The position numbers were made by a program, and so were the translations under genes. From Peterkaempfera sp044755465 (GTDB lineage: Bacteria > Actinomycetota > Actinomycetes > Streptomycetales > Streptomycetaceae), in the NCBI RefSeq assembly GCF_044755465.1, contig NZ_JBIVRB010000008.1, forward strand, positions 173,296 to 237,295: 64,000 bases of DNA. Reading direction: 5' to 3'. How positions within the stretch are numbered: the first letter of the stretch is position 1; each line of letters begins with the position of its first letter. The notes under the pieces were generated by a model. The model was not told the DNA's origin. It did no database searches and saw only the letters and a list, made by a program, of their open reading frames with translations. This document shows, one piece after another, positions 57,066-64,000 of this stretch.

Positions 57066-59408
57066 ATGGCGACCCCACCGCCGTTCAGCAGCACCGGCAC
57101 CGTGCGGCTGCCGGGGATCGAGCAGCGGGCCGAGATCCTGGTCGACACCTTCGGCGTACCGCACATCTACGCGCGGACCGCGCATGACGCCTTCCTGCTC
57201 CAGGGGTTCAACGCCGCCCGCGACCGGCTCTGGCAGATCGACTTCTGGCGCCGCCGGGGCCTGGGCCTGATGGCGGAGGTGTTCGGCCCCGACCATGTGG
57301 AGCGCGACCGGGTGGCGCGGCTGTTCCGCTACCGGGGCGGCATGGCGGAGGAGTGGGCGGCGTACGGCCCGGAGGCCCGCGAGGTGTGCACGGCCTTCGT
57401 CGCGGGGGTCAATGCCTTCGTCCGGCTGACCAGGCAGGACCCGGACCTGCTCCCCCAGGAGTTCCACGACCTGGGGTACGCCCCGGCGCTCTGGGAGCCC
57501 GAGGACATCTGCCGGATGCGCAGCCACGGGCTGTTCTACAACGCCACCGCCGAGGTGAAGCGGGCGACCGTCCTGGGGCGGTTCGGCGCGGACGCCGAGG
57601 ACCTGCGCAGGCAGCGCGAGCCGAGGATCGCGCTCAAGGTCCCCGAGGGGCTGGACCCGGCGAGCATCCCCGAGGACGTGCTGCGCCTGTACGACCTGCT
57701 GATCGGCCCCAGCTCCTTCGGCGGCCCGCACCCGGCCGGGGCACCTGCCGCGACTCCCAAGGACGGCAGCAACAACTGGGTGCTGGACGGCACCCGGACC
57801 ACCACCGGCCGGCCGATCCTGGCCAATGACCCGCACCGGGCGGTGACCACCCCGTCGCTGCGCTACATGGCCCATCTCAACGCCCCGGGGCTCCATGTCA
57901 TCGGCGCGGGCGAGCCGGGGCTGCCGGGGATCTCCATCGGCCACAACGACGAGGTCGCGTTCGGCCTGACCATCTGCCCGATGGACCAGGAGGACCTGTA
58001 TGTGTACGAGACCCGCCCCGAGCGGCCGGACGAGTACCGCTACCGGGGAGAGTGGCTGCCCTTCACCGTCGTCCGGGAGTCCGTCGAGGTCAGGGGGGCG
58101 GCGCCGGTCCCGGTCGAGCTGAGGTTCACGGTGCACGGGCCGGTCGTCCACCAGGACGGCGGCAGCCGCCGGGCGTACGCGCTGCGCGTGGCGTGGCTGG
58201 AGCCGGGCATGGCGCCGTACCTGGCGAGCCTGGGCTACCAGCGCGCCCGGGACGCGGCGGAGTTCCGCGCCGCACTGGCGACCTGGGGCGCGCCGCCGGT
58301 CAACCAGGTCTTCGCCGACCGCCGGGGGGACATCGGCTGGCAGATCGCCGGGCTGCTCCCCGTCCGGGAGGAGTGGGACGGCACACTGCCGGTCCCCGGG
58401 GACGGCCGGTACGAATGGCGGGGATTCCTCACCGCCGAGCAGCTCCCGGGGTCGGCCAACCCGGCGTCCGGCTGGCTCGGGTCGGCCAACCAGATGAACA
58501 TTCCGGCCGAATTCTCGGCGCAGCACCATGTCAGCTACGACTGGTACTCCGGCCAGCGGATGGAGCGCATCGAAGAACTGCTGGACCGAGGAGGGCCGCT
58601 GCTGGGCGTCCAGGACTCCTGGGACTTCCAGCAGGACTGCGTGAGCGTGCCGGCCCGCGAGATCGTCTCGCTCCTGGACAGGCTGCCGGGCGAGGTGCCG
58701 GGGTCGGACCTGCTGCGCGGCTGGGACGCGTCGCTCACCCCGGATTCGGCGGCCGCCGCGCTGTTCGAGGTCTGGTACCGGCGCCATCTGCGCCCGGCGC
58801 TGCTCGAAGCGGCCCTCGGCCGGCGCTCCGACCCGGCCACCGCCCGGGAGGCGCTGCCGTATCTGCTGCCGGACGAGACGTACTCCGCCGAGTCCCGCAC
58901 CGACCTGGCGATCCTGCGCGACCCGGCGCACTGGCTGGGCCCGGAGGGCGGGTCCGTACTGGCCCGGCTGGCCGCGCGGACCCTCGCGGCGGCCTTCGCG
59001 GAGACCGCCGAACTGCTCGGCCCCGATCCGTCCGGCTGGGCGTGGGGGACGCTGCACCGCTCCCACCTGCGGCATCCGCTGCATGGAGTCCTCTCCGAGC
59101 GGCTGCGGGACGGCTTCACCGTCGGGCCGCTGCCACGCGGCGGCAGCGGCGACACCGTCCTGGCCGCGCCGTACGGACCGGACTTCGTCCAGACCGGCGG
59201 TGCCACCTGGCGGATGGCCGTCGACGTCGGCGGCTGGGAGAACTCCCGGATGATCAATTCCCCCGGCCAGTCCGGGGATTCCAGAAGTCCGCACTACGAC
59301 GACCTTTTCGAGCTCTGGGCGAAGGGTGGATCGATCCCCATGCTTTTCGATCGCGATTCCGTGGAGAAGTCGACCGACTTCCGGCTGGTATTCGAGCCGG
59401 CCGAATGA
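57066..59408 (+). CDS. Penicillin acylase-family Ntn hydrolase without signal peptide
   Basis: A 780-residue amidase of the penicillin/cephalosporin/AHL acylase family. The alpha part starts AEILVDTFGVPHIYARTAHD with GFNAARDRLWQIDFWRRRGL. The autocatalytic cleavage and nucleophile site is DGSNNWVLDG, with Ser235 (codon at 57768) becoming the N-terminus of the beta chain. GISIGHNDEVAFGLTI and the later conserved Asn-Arg region (SANQMNIPAEF) support activity. Most relatives are exported; here residues 1-30 are polar with no signal peptide, so it should work in the cytoplasm on an imported amide. Its stop overlaps the next gene (ATGA). Confidence 0.93.
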   Translation: MATPPPFSSTGTVRLPGIEQRAEILVDTFGVPHIYARTAHDAFLLQGFNAARDRLWQIDFWRRRGLGLMAEVFGPDHVERDRVARLFRYRGGMAEEWAAYGPEAREVCTAFVAGVNAFVRLTRQDPDLLPQEFHDLGYAPALWEPEDICRMRSHGLFYNATAEVKRATVLGRFGADAEDLRRQREPRIALKVPEGLDPASIPEDVLRLYDLLIGPSSFGGPHPAGAPAATPKDGSNNWVLDGTRTTTGRPILANDPHRAVTTPSLRYMAHLNAPGLHVIGAGEPGLPGISIGHNDEVAFGLTICPMDQEDLYVYETRPERPDEYRYRGEWLPFTVVRESVEVRGAAPVPVELRFTVHGPVVHQDGGSRRAYALRVAWLEPGMAPYLASLGYQRARDAAEFRAALATWGAPPVNQVFADRRGDIGWQIAGLLPVREEWDGTLPVPGDGRYEWRGFLTAEQLPGSANPASGWLGSANQMNIPAEFSAQHHVSYDWYSGQRMERIEELLDRGGPLLGVQDSWDFQQDCVSVPAREIVSLLDRLPGEVPGSDLLRGWDASLTPDSAAAALFEVWYRRHLRPALLEAALGRRSDPATAREALPYLLPDETYSAESRTDLAILRDPAHWLGPEGGSVLARLAARTLAAAFAETAELLGPDPSGWAWGTLHRSHLRHPLHGVLSERLRDGFTVGPLPRGGSGDTVLAAPYGPDFVQTGGATWRMAVDVGGWENSRMINSPGQSGDSRSPHYDDLFELWAKGGSIPMLFDRDSVEKSTDFRLVFEPAE

Positions 59409-60184
59409 GCCGGCCGAGCAGCGGCCCGGGTGCCGACCGGGTGGTCCTGGTGACCGGCGGCGCGAACGGCATCGGCCGGGACATCGCCACCCGGCTCCTC
59501 GCCGAGGGCTACCGGGTCGCGACGGTCGACCTCACGCCCGCCGCCTCGGACGACTGCGCGCGGCGGACCCTCCACCATCAGGGCAGTGTGACCGACACCG
59601 CGTCGGTCGCTCGCTTCGTCGAGCGGGTCACCACCGAGCTGGGGCCGGTCTACGGGATCATCAACAACGCGGGGCTCGGCGGGCCGGTCAGCGACGTGGC
59701 CGACTACGACCCCGAGGTCTTCGCCCGGGTGCTGGACGTCAATGTGCTCGGCCCGGTGCGCGTCCTCCAGCAGTCGATCCCGTCCCTGGTGGCCGCCGGG
59801 CGCGGCGGGCGGATCGTCAACATCGGCTCGATGTTCGGGCAGACGGGCGTCGCGGGCAGCTCCGCGTACTGCGCCTCCAAGGCGGCGCTGCACACCCTCA
59901 CCCAGTGCCTCGCCCTCGAACTGGCGCCGCACGGCGTCACCGCCAACTCGGTGGCGCCGGGCAATGTGCTGACCGATATGCACCTCGACGCGCTGCGGCA
60001 GCGGGCCGAGGCGGCGGGCAGCTCGGTGGCGGCGCAGCAGGAGGCGGTACGGGCGCTGATCCCGCTGGGCCGGCACGGGACCGGCCACGACATCGCCGCG
60101 CTCGTCTGCTGGCTGCTCTCCGACGACGCGGCGTATGTGACCGGCCAGACCATCGGCGTCAACGGAGGGGTGCTGCTGACATGA
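59405..60184 (+). CDS. Short-chain dehydrogenase/reductase (first)
   Basis: A 259-residue SDR oxidoreductase. The cofactor loop is VLVTGGANGIGRDIA with an acidic residue (TVDLTP) after strand 2, favouring NAD. Then INNAGLGG, and the catalytic Ser-Tyr-Lys in IGSMFGQTGVAGSSAYCASK. The ending TGQTIGVNGGVLLT is standard. It overlaps the acylase stop and the next SDR start by 4 bp each, so all three are translated as a coupled unit. It probably oxidises an alcohol released by the hydrolases. Confidence 0.94.
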   Translation: MSRPSSGPGADRVVLVTGGANGIGRDIATRLLAEGYRVATVDLTPAASDDCARRTLHHQGSVTDTASVARFVERVTTELGPVYGIINNAGLGGPVSDVADYDPEVFARVLDVNVLGPVRVLQQSIPSLVAAGRGGRIVNIGSMFGQTGVAGSSAYCASKAALHTLTQCLALELAPHGVTANSVAPGNVLTDMHLDALRQRAEAAGSSVAAQQEAVRALIPLGRHGTGHDIAALVCWLLSDDAAYVTGQTIGVNGGVLLT

Positions 60185-60930
60185 CGGACCATCACCGGAT
60201 ACTCGTCACCGGCGCGGCGTCGGGCATCGGCGCCGCGGTGTGCGACGCCGCCGAGCGGGACGGCTTCGCGGTCGCCGGGCTCGACCGGGCCGGCCGGCCG
60301 GGCGGCCGCGGGCCGGCGGGCGCGGGCGGGCGGTTCTTCACCACGGCGGACGTCACCGACGCTGCGGCGGTCCGCACTGCCTTCGCGGCGGCGGCGGAGG
60401 CGCTGGGCGGTCCGATCACCGGCCTGGTGCACTGCGCGGGGGTCTACGAGCCCGGCGGGCCCACCGCTTCGCTGCCGGCGGAGTCCTGGGCGCGCACGCT
60501 GGCGGTCAATGCGACCGGCGCGTTCCTGGTCGTCCGCGAGTTCGGTCGCCGGCTGATCGGGGCGGGCGTGGGCGGCAGCGCGGTGCTGCTGTCCTCGATG
60601 GCCTCCCGCCGGGGCGACCGGGCGGCGCCGGCCGCCGACTACGGGGCGAGCAAGGGCGCGCTGGAGTCGCTGGCCCGGGGGCTGGCCCTGGAATGGGGTC
60701 CGGCGGGCATCCGGGTCAATGTGGTGCGCCCCGGAGTGATCGACACGCCGATGCTGAAGCTCAAGGACGACCCGGAGGCGGCCGCCGCGTATCTGAGCGG
60801 GTCCGTGCCGCTGGGACGGTTCGGCCGTGCCTCGGAGGTCGCCGACGCCTGCCTGTTCCTGGCGGGCGACCGGGCGTCGTACATCACGGGCGCGGTGCTG
60901 GACGTCGACGGCGGCGTCCTCGCCGGCTGA
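60181..60930 (+). CDS. Short-chain dehydrogenase/reductase (second)
   Basis: A 249-residue SDR with ILVTGAASGIGAAVC, LDRAGR after strand 2 (Asp again suggesting NAD), LVHCAGVYEPGG, and the catalytic LSSMASRRGDRAAPAADYGASKGAL motif, whose Ser, Tyr and Lys are all present. The ending GAVLDVDGGVLAG is typical. It is clearly different from its neighbour SDR, so the two likely act on successive intermediates rather than being a duplication. ATG 60181 overlaps the preceding stop. Confidence 0.94.
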   Translation: MTDHHRILVTGAASGIGAAVCDAAERDGFAVAGLDRAGRPGGRGPAGAGGRFFTTADVTDAAAVRTAFAAAAEALGGPITGLVHCAGVYEPGGPTASLPAESWARTLAVNATGAFLVVREFGRRLIGAGVGGSAVLLSSMASRRGDRAAPAADYGASKGALESLARGLALEWGPAGIRVNVVRPGVIDTPMLKLKDDPEAAAAYLSGSVPLGRFGRASEVADACLFLAGDRASYITGAVLDVDGGVLAG

Positions 60931-61039
60931 CCCGGCCTGCCCTCCCGGCCTGCCCGCCGCAGGCCGGCCCATCCGCTGCCGTGCCGCTGCCCGTGTCTCC
61001 GGGCCGGCCGGCGCCCCCCACCGGAAAAGGATCTCCCCT

Positions 61040-62716
61040 GTGCCCACTCAAGCCGCCGATCTCGTCCTCACCGGTGCCCGGGTCCGCCTCGGCCGGGACC
61101 GCTGGGCCGCCGCCCTGGCCGTCCGCGACGGGCGGATCGCCGCCGTCGGCGCGGCGGCCGACGTGCTCGCCCTGGCCGGTCCGCGTACCCGGGTGGTGCA
61201 CTCCCCCGGCGGGCTGGTCGTCCCCGGCTTCCAGGACAGCCACAACCACGCGCCCTTCGCCGGCCGCAACCGGCTGCGGCTCTGGCTGAACGACCTGGAG
61301 GGCCGCCATGCCTATCTGGACGCCATCGCCGCGTACGCGGACGCGCACCCGGAGGAGGAGTGGATCCTCGGCGGCGGCTGGGCGATGGAGTACTTCCCCG
61401 GCGGCACCCCGCGCAAGGAGGACCTGGACGCGGTGGTCCCGGACCGACCGGTCTTCCTGTTCAACCGGGATGTGCACGGTGCCTGGGTCAACTCCCGCGC
61501 CCTGGCGGCGGCCGGCATCACCGACGGCACCCCCGACCCCTCGGACGGCCGGATCGAGCGCGACCCGGTCACCGGCGAGGCCACCGGCACCCTGCACGAG
61601 GGCGCCGCGTACCACGTCAACGACCATGTCGTGCCGCTGCCCGACCGGGCCGAGTGGGAGGCGGCGATCCTGGAGGCGCAGGGGTATCTGCACTCCCTGG
61701 GCATCACCGGCTGGCAGGACGCCTGGGTCACCCCCGGCACCCAGGCGGCGTACCAGGCGCTGGCCGCCGACGGCCGGCTGACCGCCCGGGTGGTCGGCGC
61801 GCTGTGGTGGGACCGCCATCGCGGTCTGGAGCAGATCGGGGAGCTGCTGGAGCGGCGCGAGCGGGGTCTGCGGGTGGCGGCGCCGGGTGCGGCGCTCGGC
61901 TCGGGCTTCCACCCCACCACGGTCAAGATCATGACGGACGGGGTGCTGGAGAACCACACCGGCGCCCTGCTGGAGCCGTACTGCGACGGCTGCGGCGGCC
62001 AGAGCGACAACCACGGCCTCAGCTACGTCCCGTACGACCTGCTCCGCGAGGCCGTCACCGAACTCGACCGGCACGGCTTCCAGGTCCATCTGCACGCCAT
62101 CGGGGACCGCGCGGTCCGCAACGCGCTGGACGCCATCGCGGCTGCCCGCGCCGCCAACGGCCCCGGCGACCGGCGGCACCACATCGCCCATGTGCAGGTC
62201 GTCCAGCCCTCGGACGTCAAGCGGTTCGCGGAGCTGGACACCGTGGTCAACTGCCAGACGTACTGGGCGCAGAGCGAACCCCAGATGGACGAGCTGACCT
62301 TGCCCTTCCTCGGCCCGGAGCGCGCCCGGCTCCAGTACCCGTTCGCGGACTTCCTGGCCTCCGGCGCCCGGCTGGCCATGGGCAGCGACTGGGCGGTGAC
62401 CACCGCCGACCCGCTGGAGCAGCTGGAGGTCGCGGTCACCCGGGTCGACCCGGCGAACCGGGGCAACGCGCCGTTCCTGCCGGAGCAGCGGCTGCCGCTG
62501 GACGACGCCCTGGACGCCTTCACGGCGGGCTCCGCGTACGTCAACCACGACGCCCACGGCGGCGCCTTCGAGGTCGGCCGCCGCGCCGACCTGGCCCTGC
62601 TGGACACCGACATCTTCGCCCCGGGCTTCGCCACCCCCGCCTCCACCCCGCTGGCCGACGTCCGCGTCCGCCTCACCCTCGCCGCCGGCCGCATCGTCCA
62701 CGACACCGGCTGCTGA
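61040..62716 (+). CDS. YtcJ/NfdA-like amidohydrolase
   Basis: A 558-residue metal-dependent amidohydrolase related to N-substituted formamide deformylase. Motifs: VVPGFQDSHNHAPFAGRNRL (metal His pair), TVKIMTDGVLENHTGALLEP (bridging Lys region), VHLHAIGDRAVRNALDAI, HHIAHVQVVQPSDV and AMGSDWAVTTADPLEQLEVA (Asp). No signal peptide. GTG 61040 follows AAAAGG. It is the last gene of the cluster, 109 bp after the second SDR, and a distant paralogue of the enzyme at 13605-15251. Confidence 0.92.
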   Translation: MPTQAADLVLTGARVRLGRDRWAAALAVRDGRIAAVGAAADVLALAGPRTRVVHSPGGLVVPGFQDSHNHAPFAGRNRLRLWLNDLEGRHAYLDAIAAYADAHPEEEWILGGGWAMEYFPGGTPRKEDLDAVVPDRPVFLFNRDVHGAWVNSRALAAAGITDGTPDPSDGRIERDPVTGEATGTLHEGAAYHVNDHVVPLPDRAEWEAAILEAQGYLHSLGITGWQDAWVTPGTQAAYQALAADGRLTARVVGALWWDRHRGLEQIGELLERRERGLRVAAPGAALGSGFHPTTVKIMTDGVLENHTGALLEPYCDGCGGQSDNHGLSYVPYDLLREAVTELDRHGFQVHLHAIGDRAVRNALDAIAAARAANGPGDRRHHIAHVQVVQPSDVKRFAELDTVVNCQTYWAQSEPQMDELTLPFLGPERARLQYPFADFLASGARLAMGSDWAVTTADPLEQLEVAVTRVDPANRGNAPFLPEQRLPLDDALDAFTAGSAYVNHDAHGGAFEVGRRADLALLDTDIFAPGFATPASTPLADVRVRLTLAAGRIVHDTGC

Positions 62717-62751
62717 CCCCCGAACGGCGGCCGGTCGGCGGGTGCGGGTGG

Positions 62752-63831
62752 TCAGTTCTGCTCGGCCGGGCGGTCGCGGAGGGCCTGGGCGACGGCGTCG
62801 CGTACCCGGGTGTCCTCGCGCTGCTTGCGGCGGGCGCGGCTGCGGCGGGCGAGCACGAACGCCGCGACGAAGAGGGCGAGCAGCAGGACGGCCAGCAGTG
62901 ACAGCGTCCAGGGGACGGCCCAGCCGTGCGCGGTGGCCTGGACCGGCTTCAGCGTGGTGGTGCTGCCGGAGGCGTCGGTGAGCAGGGGGGTGAGGGTCGC
63001 GGTCGCGGCCAGGGTGCCGCCGGGGGTGACGCCGTGCACCGGGACCGTCATCTGCCAACTCTCCCCCGGGAGCAGCTCCGGCGACGGGGCGATGTCGCCC
63101 GCTCCGGTCCGCAGCCAGCCGAACGGGCCGGAGAGCGAGACCGTCTGGCGGCCCGACAGGATGGCGTTGCCGGTGTTGTGGATGGTGTAGGTGACGGTGG
63201 CGTCGCCCTTGGCGAAGGGGTTGAGCGACCCGGTGTAGCCCACGTGGAGGTCCTCGATCGCGAGGCTCGGCTTGAGCTGCCCGCTGACCTGGAGCTTGAC
63301 CCGGATGCCCAGGCGCCGGTCCACATTGATGCCCTCGGCGTCGTCGGGCTGGGTCAGGGAGGTGAGGATGCCGCCCACGTAGTCGCCGGGTGCGGCGTTG
63401 CGCGGCACGGTGACCGTGAAGGGCACCTCGGCGGACTTCCCGGGCTGGATCACGACCCGGTCGCGGTCGGCGTGGACCCAGGCGCCGACTCCGACGGACT
63501 TCTCCCTCCTGGGGAGCAGGTCGAGTTGGCCCACGTCGGTGGTGAAGCCGTCGGCGGCGTAGACCGCGAGGTCGAGCGGCGTGGTGCCGTGGTTGGCGAC
63601 GACCATGGCGTCCGTGACCTGGCCGCCGGGGTTGACGCCATGGCTGAAGCTGGACCGGTCGGCGCCGTACCCGTTCGAGGCCGTCCGGACCGTCCAGGTG
63701 ACATCGCCCTCGTCCGCCGGGGCGGGGCCGGCGCCCAGGCCGACGATCGCGAAGGCCATCAGCAGGGCGAGGGCGGCGGTACGGACGAGGGCGGTGGCGG
63801 TGGTCTTCCGGCGCGTTGCGGGCACGTGCAT
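62752..63831 (-). CDS. Secreted/membrane WxL-peptidoglycan-domain (DUF916-like) protein
   Basis: A 359-residue cell-surface protein. A signal peptide fills residues 1-39 (basic RRKTTATALVRTAAL, hydrophobic core, APADEGD cleavage region). The ectodomain is beta-rich and typical of the WxL-interacting peptidoglycan-binding family (WTVRTASNGYGADRSSFSHG, NAAPGDYVGGILTSLTQPDD, TYTIHNTGNAILSG). A C-terminal membrane helix (VPWTLSLLAVLLLALFVAAF) and a basic tail anchor it. ATG 63831 has AGGAGAG seven bases upstream. It is convergent with the amidohydrolase; its upstream side is lost in the homopolymer tail. Confidence 0.85.
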   Translation of the reverse strand: MHVPATRRKTTATALVRTAALALLMAFAIVGLGAGPAPADEGDVTWTVRTASNGYGADRSSFSHGVNPGGQVTDAMVVANHGTTPLDLAVYAADGFTTDVGQLDLLPRREKSVGVGAWVHADRDRVVIQPGKSAEVPFTVTVPRNAAPGDYVGGILTSLTQPDDAEGINVDRRLGIRVKLQVSGQLKPSLAIEDLHVGYTGSLNPFAKGDATVTYTIHNTGNAILSGRQTVSLSGPFGWLRTGAGDIAPSPELLPGESWQMTVPVHGVTPGGTLAATATLTPLLTDASGSTTTLKPVQATAHGWAVPWTLSLLAVLLLALFVAAFVLARRSRARRKQREDTRVRDAVAQALRDRPAEQN

Positions 63832-63857
63832 CTCGGGACTCTCCTGGCGCGGGGGGA

Positions 63858-63976
63858 GGCGGGGGGGGGCCCCCCCCCGGGCCCCCCCCCCCCGGGGGGC
63901 CGGGGGGGGGGGGGGGGGGGGGGCCGGGGGGGGCGGGGGGGGGGGGGGGGGGCCCGCGGCGCCCGGGGGGGGGGGC
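63858..63976. other. G/C-homopolymer tail, probable sequence artefact
   Basis: There is not a single A or T from 63858 to 63976; the stretch consists of long G and C runs. Natural sequence in this genome, although G+C-rich, never looks like this elsewhere in the window. It sits close to the end of the given sequence, as low-quality contig ends do. Confidence 0.85.
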
Positions 63977-64000
63977 TCAGGGGCGCCGGGGGCGCGGCCG

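Noticed and set aside
56865..59294. Minus-strand 809-residue frame opposite the acylase
   Set aside because: Shadow of the acylase gene; the plus strand has the nucleophile motif and full family length.
1..64000. tRNA or rRNA genes
   Set aside because: I saw no cloverleaf with a GGTTCGA-type arm and no ribosomal RNA segment anywhere in the window.

Overview
The window is a very G+C-rich actinobacterial chromosome segment with strong G/C bias at third codon positions. It is almost certainly from Streptomyces or a close relative such as Kitasatospora or Streptacidiphilus. The best indicators are smeA-sffA (sporulation septum proteins), rbpA with a textbook sigma-R promoter, a polyprenol-phosphate mannose synthase next to an apolipoprotein N-acyltransferase, an AfsR-type SARP regulator, and a riboflavin operon with ribM and an FMN riboswitch. 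From memory, the gene order of the first 45 kb broadly follows the S. coelicolor SCO1415-SCO1464 neighbourhood (smeA, sffA, yczR/E, glpQ-like, rbpA, fxsA, ppm, CNNM pair, PH protein, hisG, hisE, ribH, ribAB, ribM, ribE, guaB1, rpe), so this part is core chromosome.

Layout: 0.1-3.1 kb, GNAT, ankyrin protein and smeA-sffA; 3.1-3.9 kb, an array of nine 74-bp repeats that reverses orientation once; 3.9-9.2 kb, yczR/yczE, a phosphodiesterase, a UMF1 exporter and rbpA; 9.2-18.2 kb, fxsA, ppm, lnt, an amidohydrolase with an Lrp regulator, a zinc-ribbon-like protein and an acyl-CoA dehydrogenase; 18.2-24.8 kb, a small acidic repeat peptide divergent from an AfsR-like SARP, a 1.1-kb gene-poor stretch with a possible small RNA and gene debris, and an EccA-like AAA+ ATPase; 24.9-28.1 kb, two CNNM proteins and a PH protein; 28.2-34.3 kb, hisG-hisE-ribH-ribAB-ribM-ribE-ribD behind an FMN riboswitch; 34.4-50.8 kb, FUSC exporter, MarR, FN3K-like kinase, PLD enzyme, a ClpC-type ATPase, guaB1, rpe, an aldo/keto reductase, a four-gene osmoprotectant ABC importer and an FBP-domain protein.

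From 50.9 kb the content becomes accessory. A decayed alpha/beta-hydrolase pseudogene is followed by a TetR regulator divergent from an eight-gene, tightly coupled set (52.4-62.7 kb): PuuE/PgdA-like deacetylase, ribose-type ABC importer (lipoprotein, double-NBD ATPase, permease), a penicillin-acylase-family Ntn hydrolase without a visible signal peptide, two short-chain dehydrogenases and a YtcJ/NfdA-like amidohydrolase. I read this as an import-then-hydrolyse-then-oxidise pathway for an amide, imide or N-acyl compound. It carries a perfect 8+8 bp inverted-repeat operator candidate, and it is the best candidate in the window for an undescribed system.

A second theme is repetition. Short tandem repeats sit at gene termini and in intergenic gaps at more than a dozen places, including a 14-bp G-quadruplex-capable repeat and a terminator whose right arm is reiterated. 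The last ~120 bases contain only G and C homopolymers and are probably a sequence artefact at a contig end.
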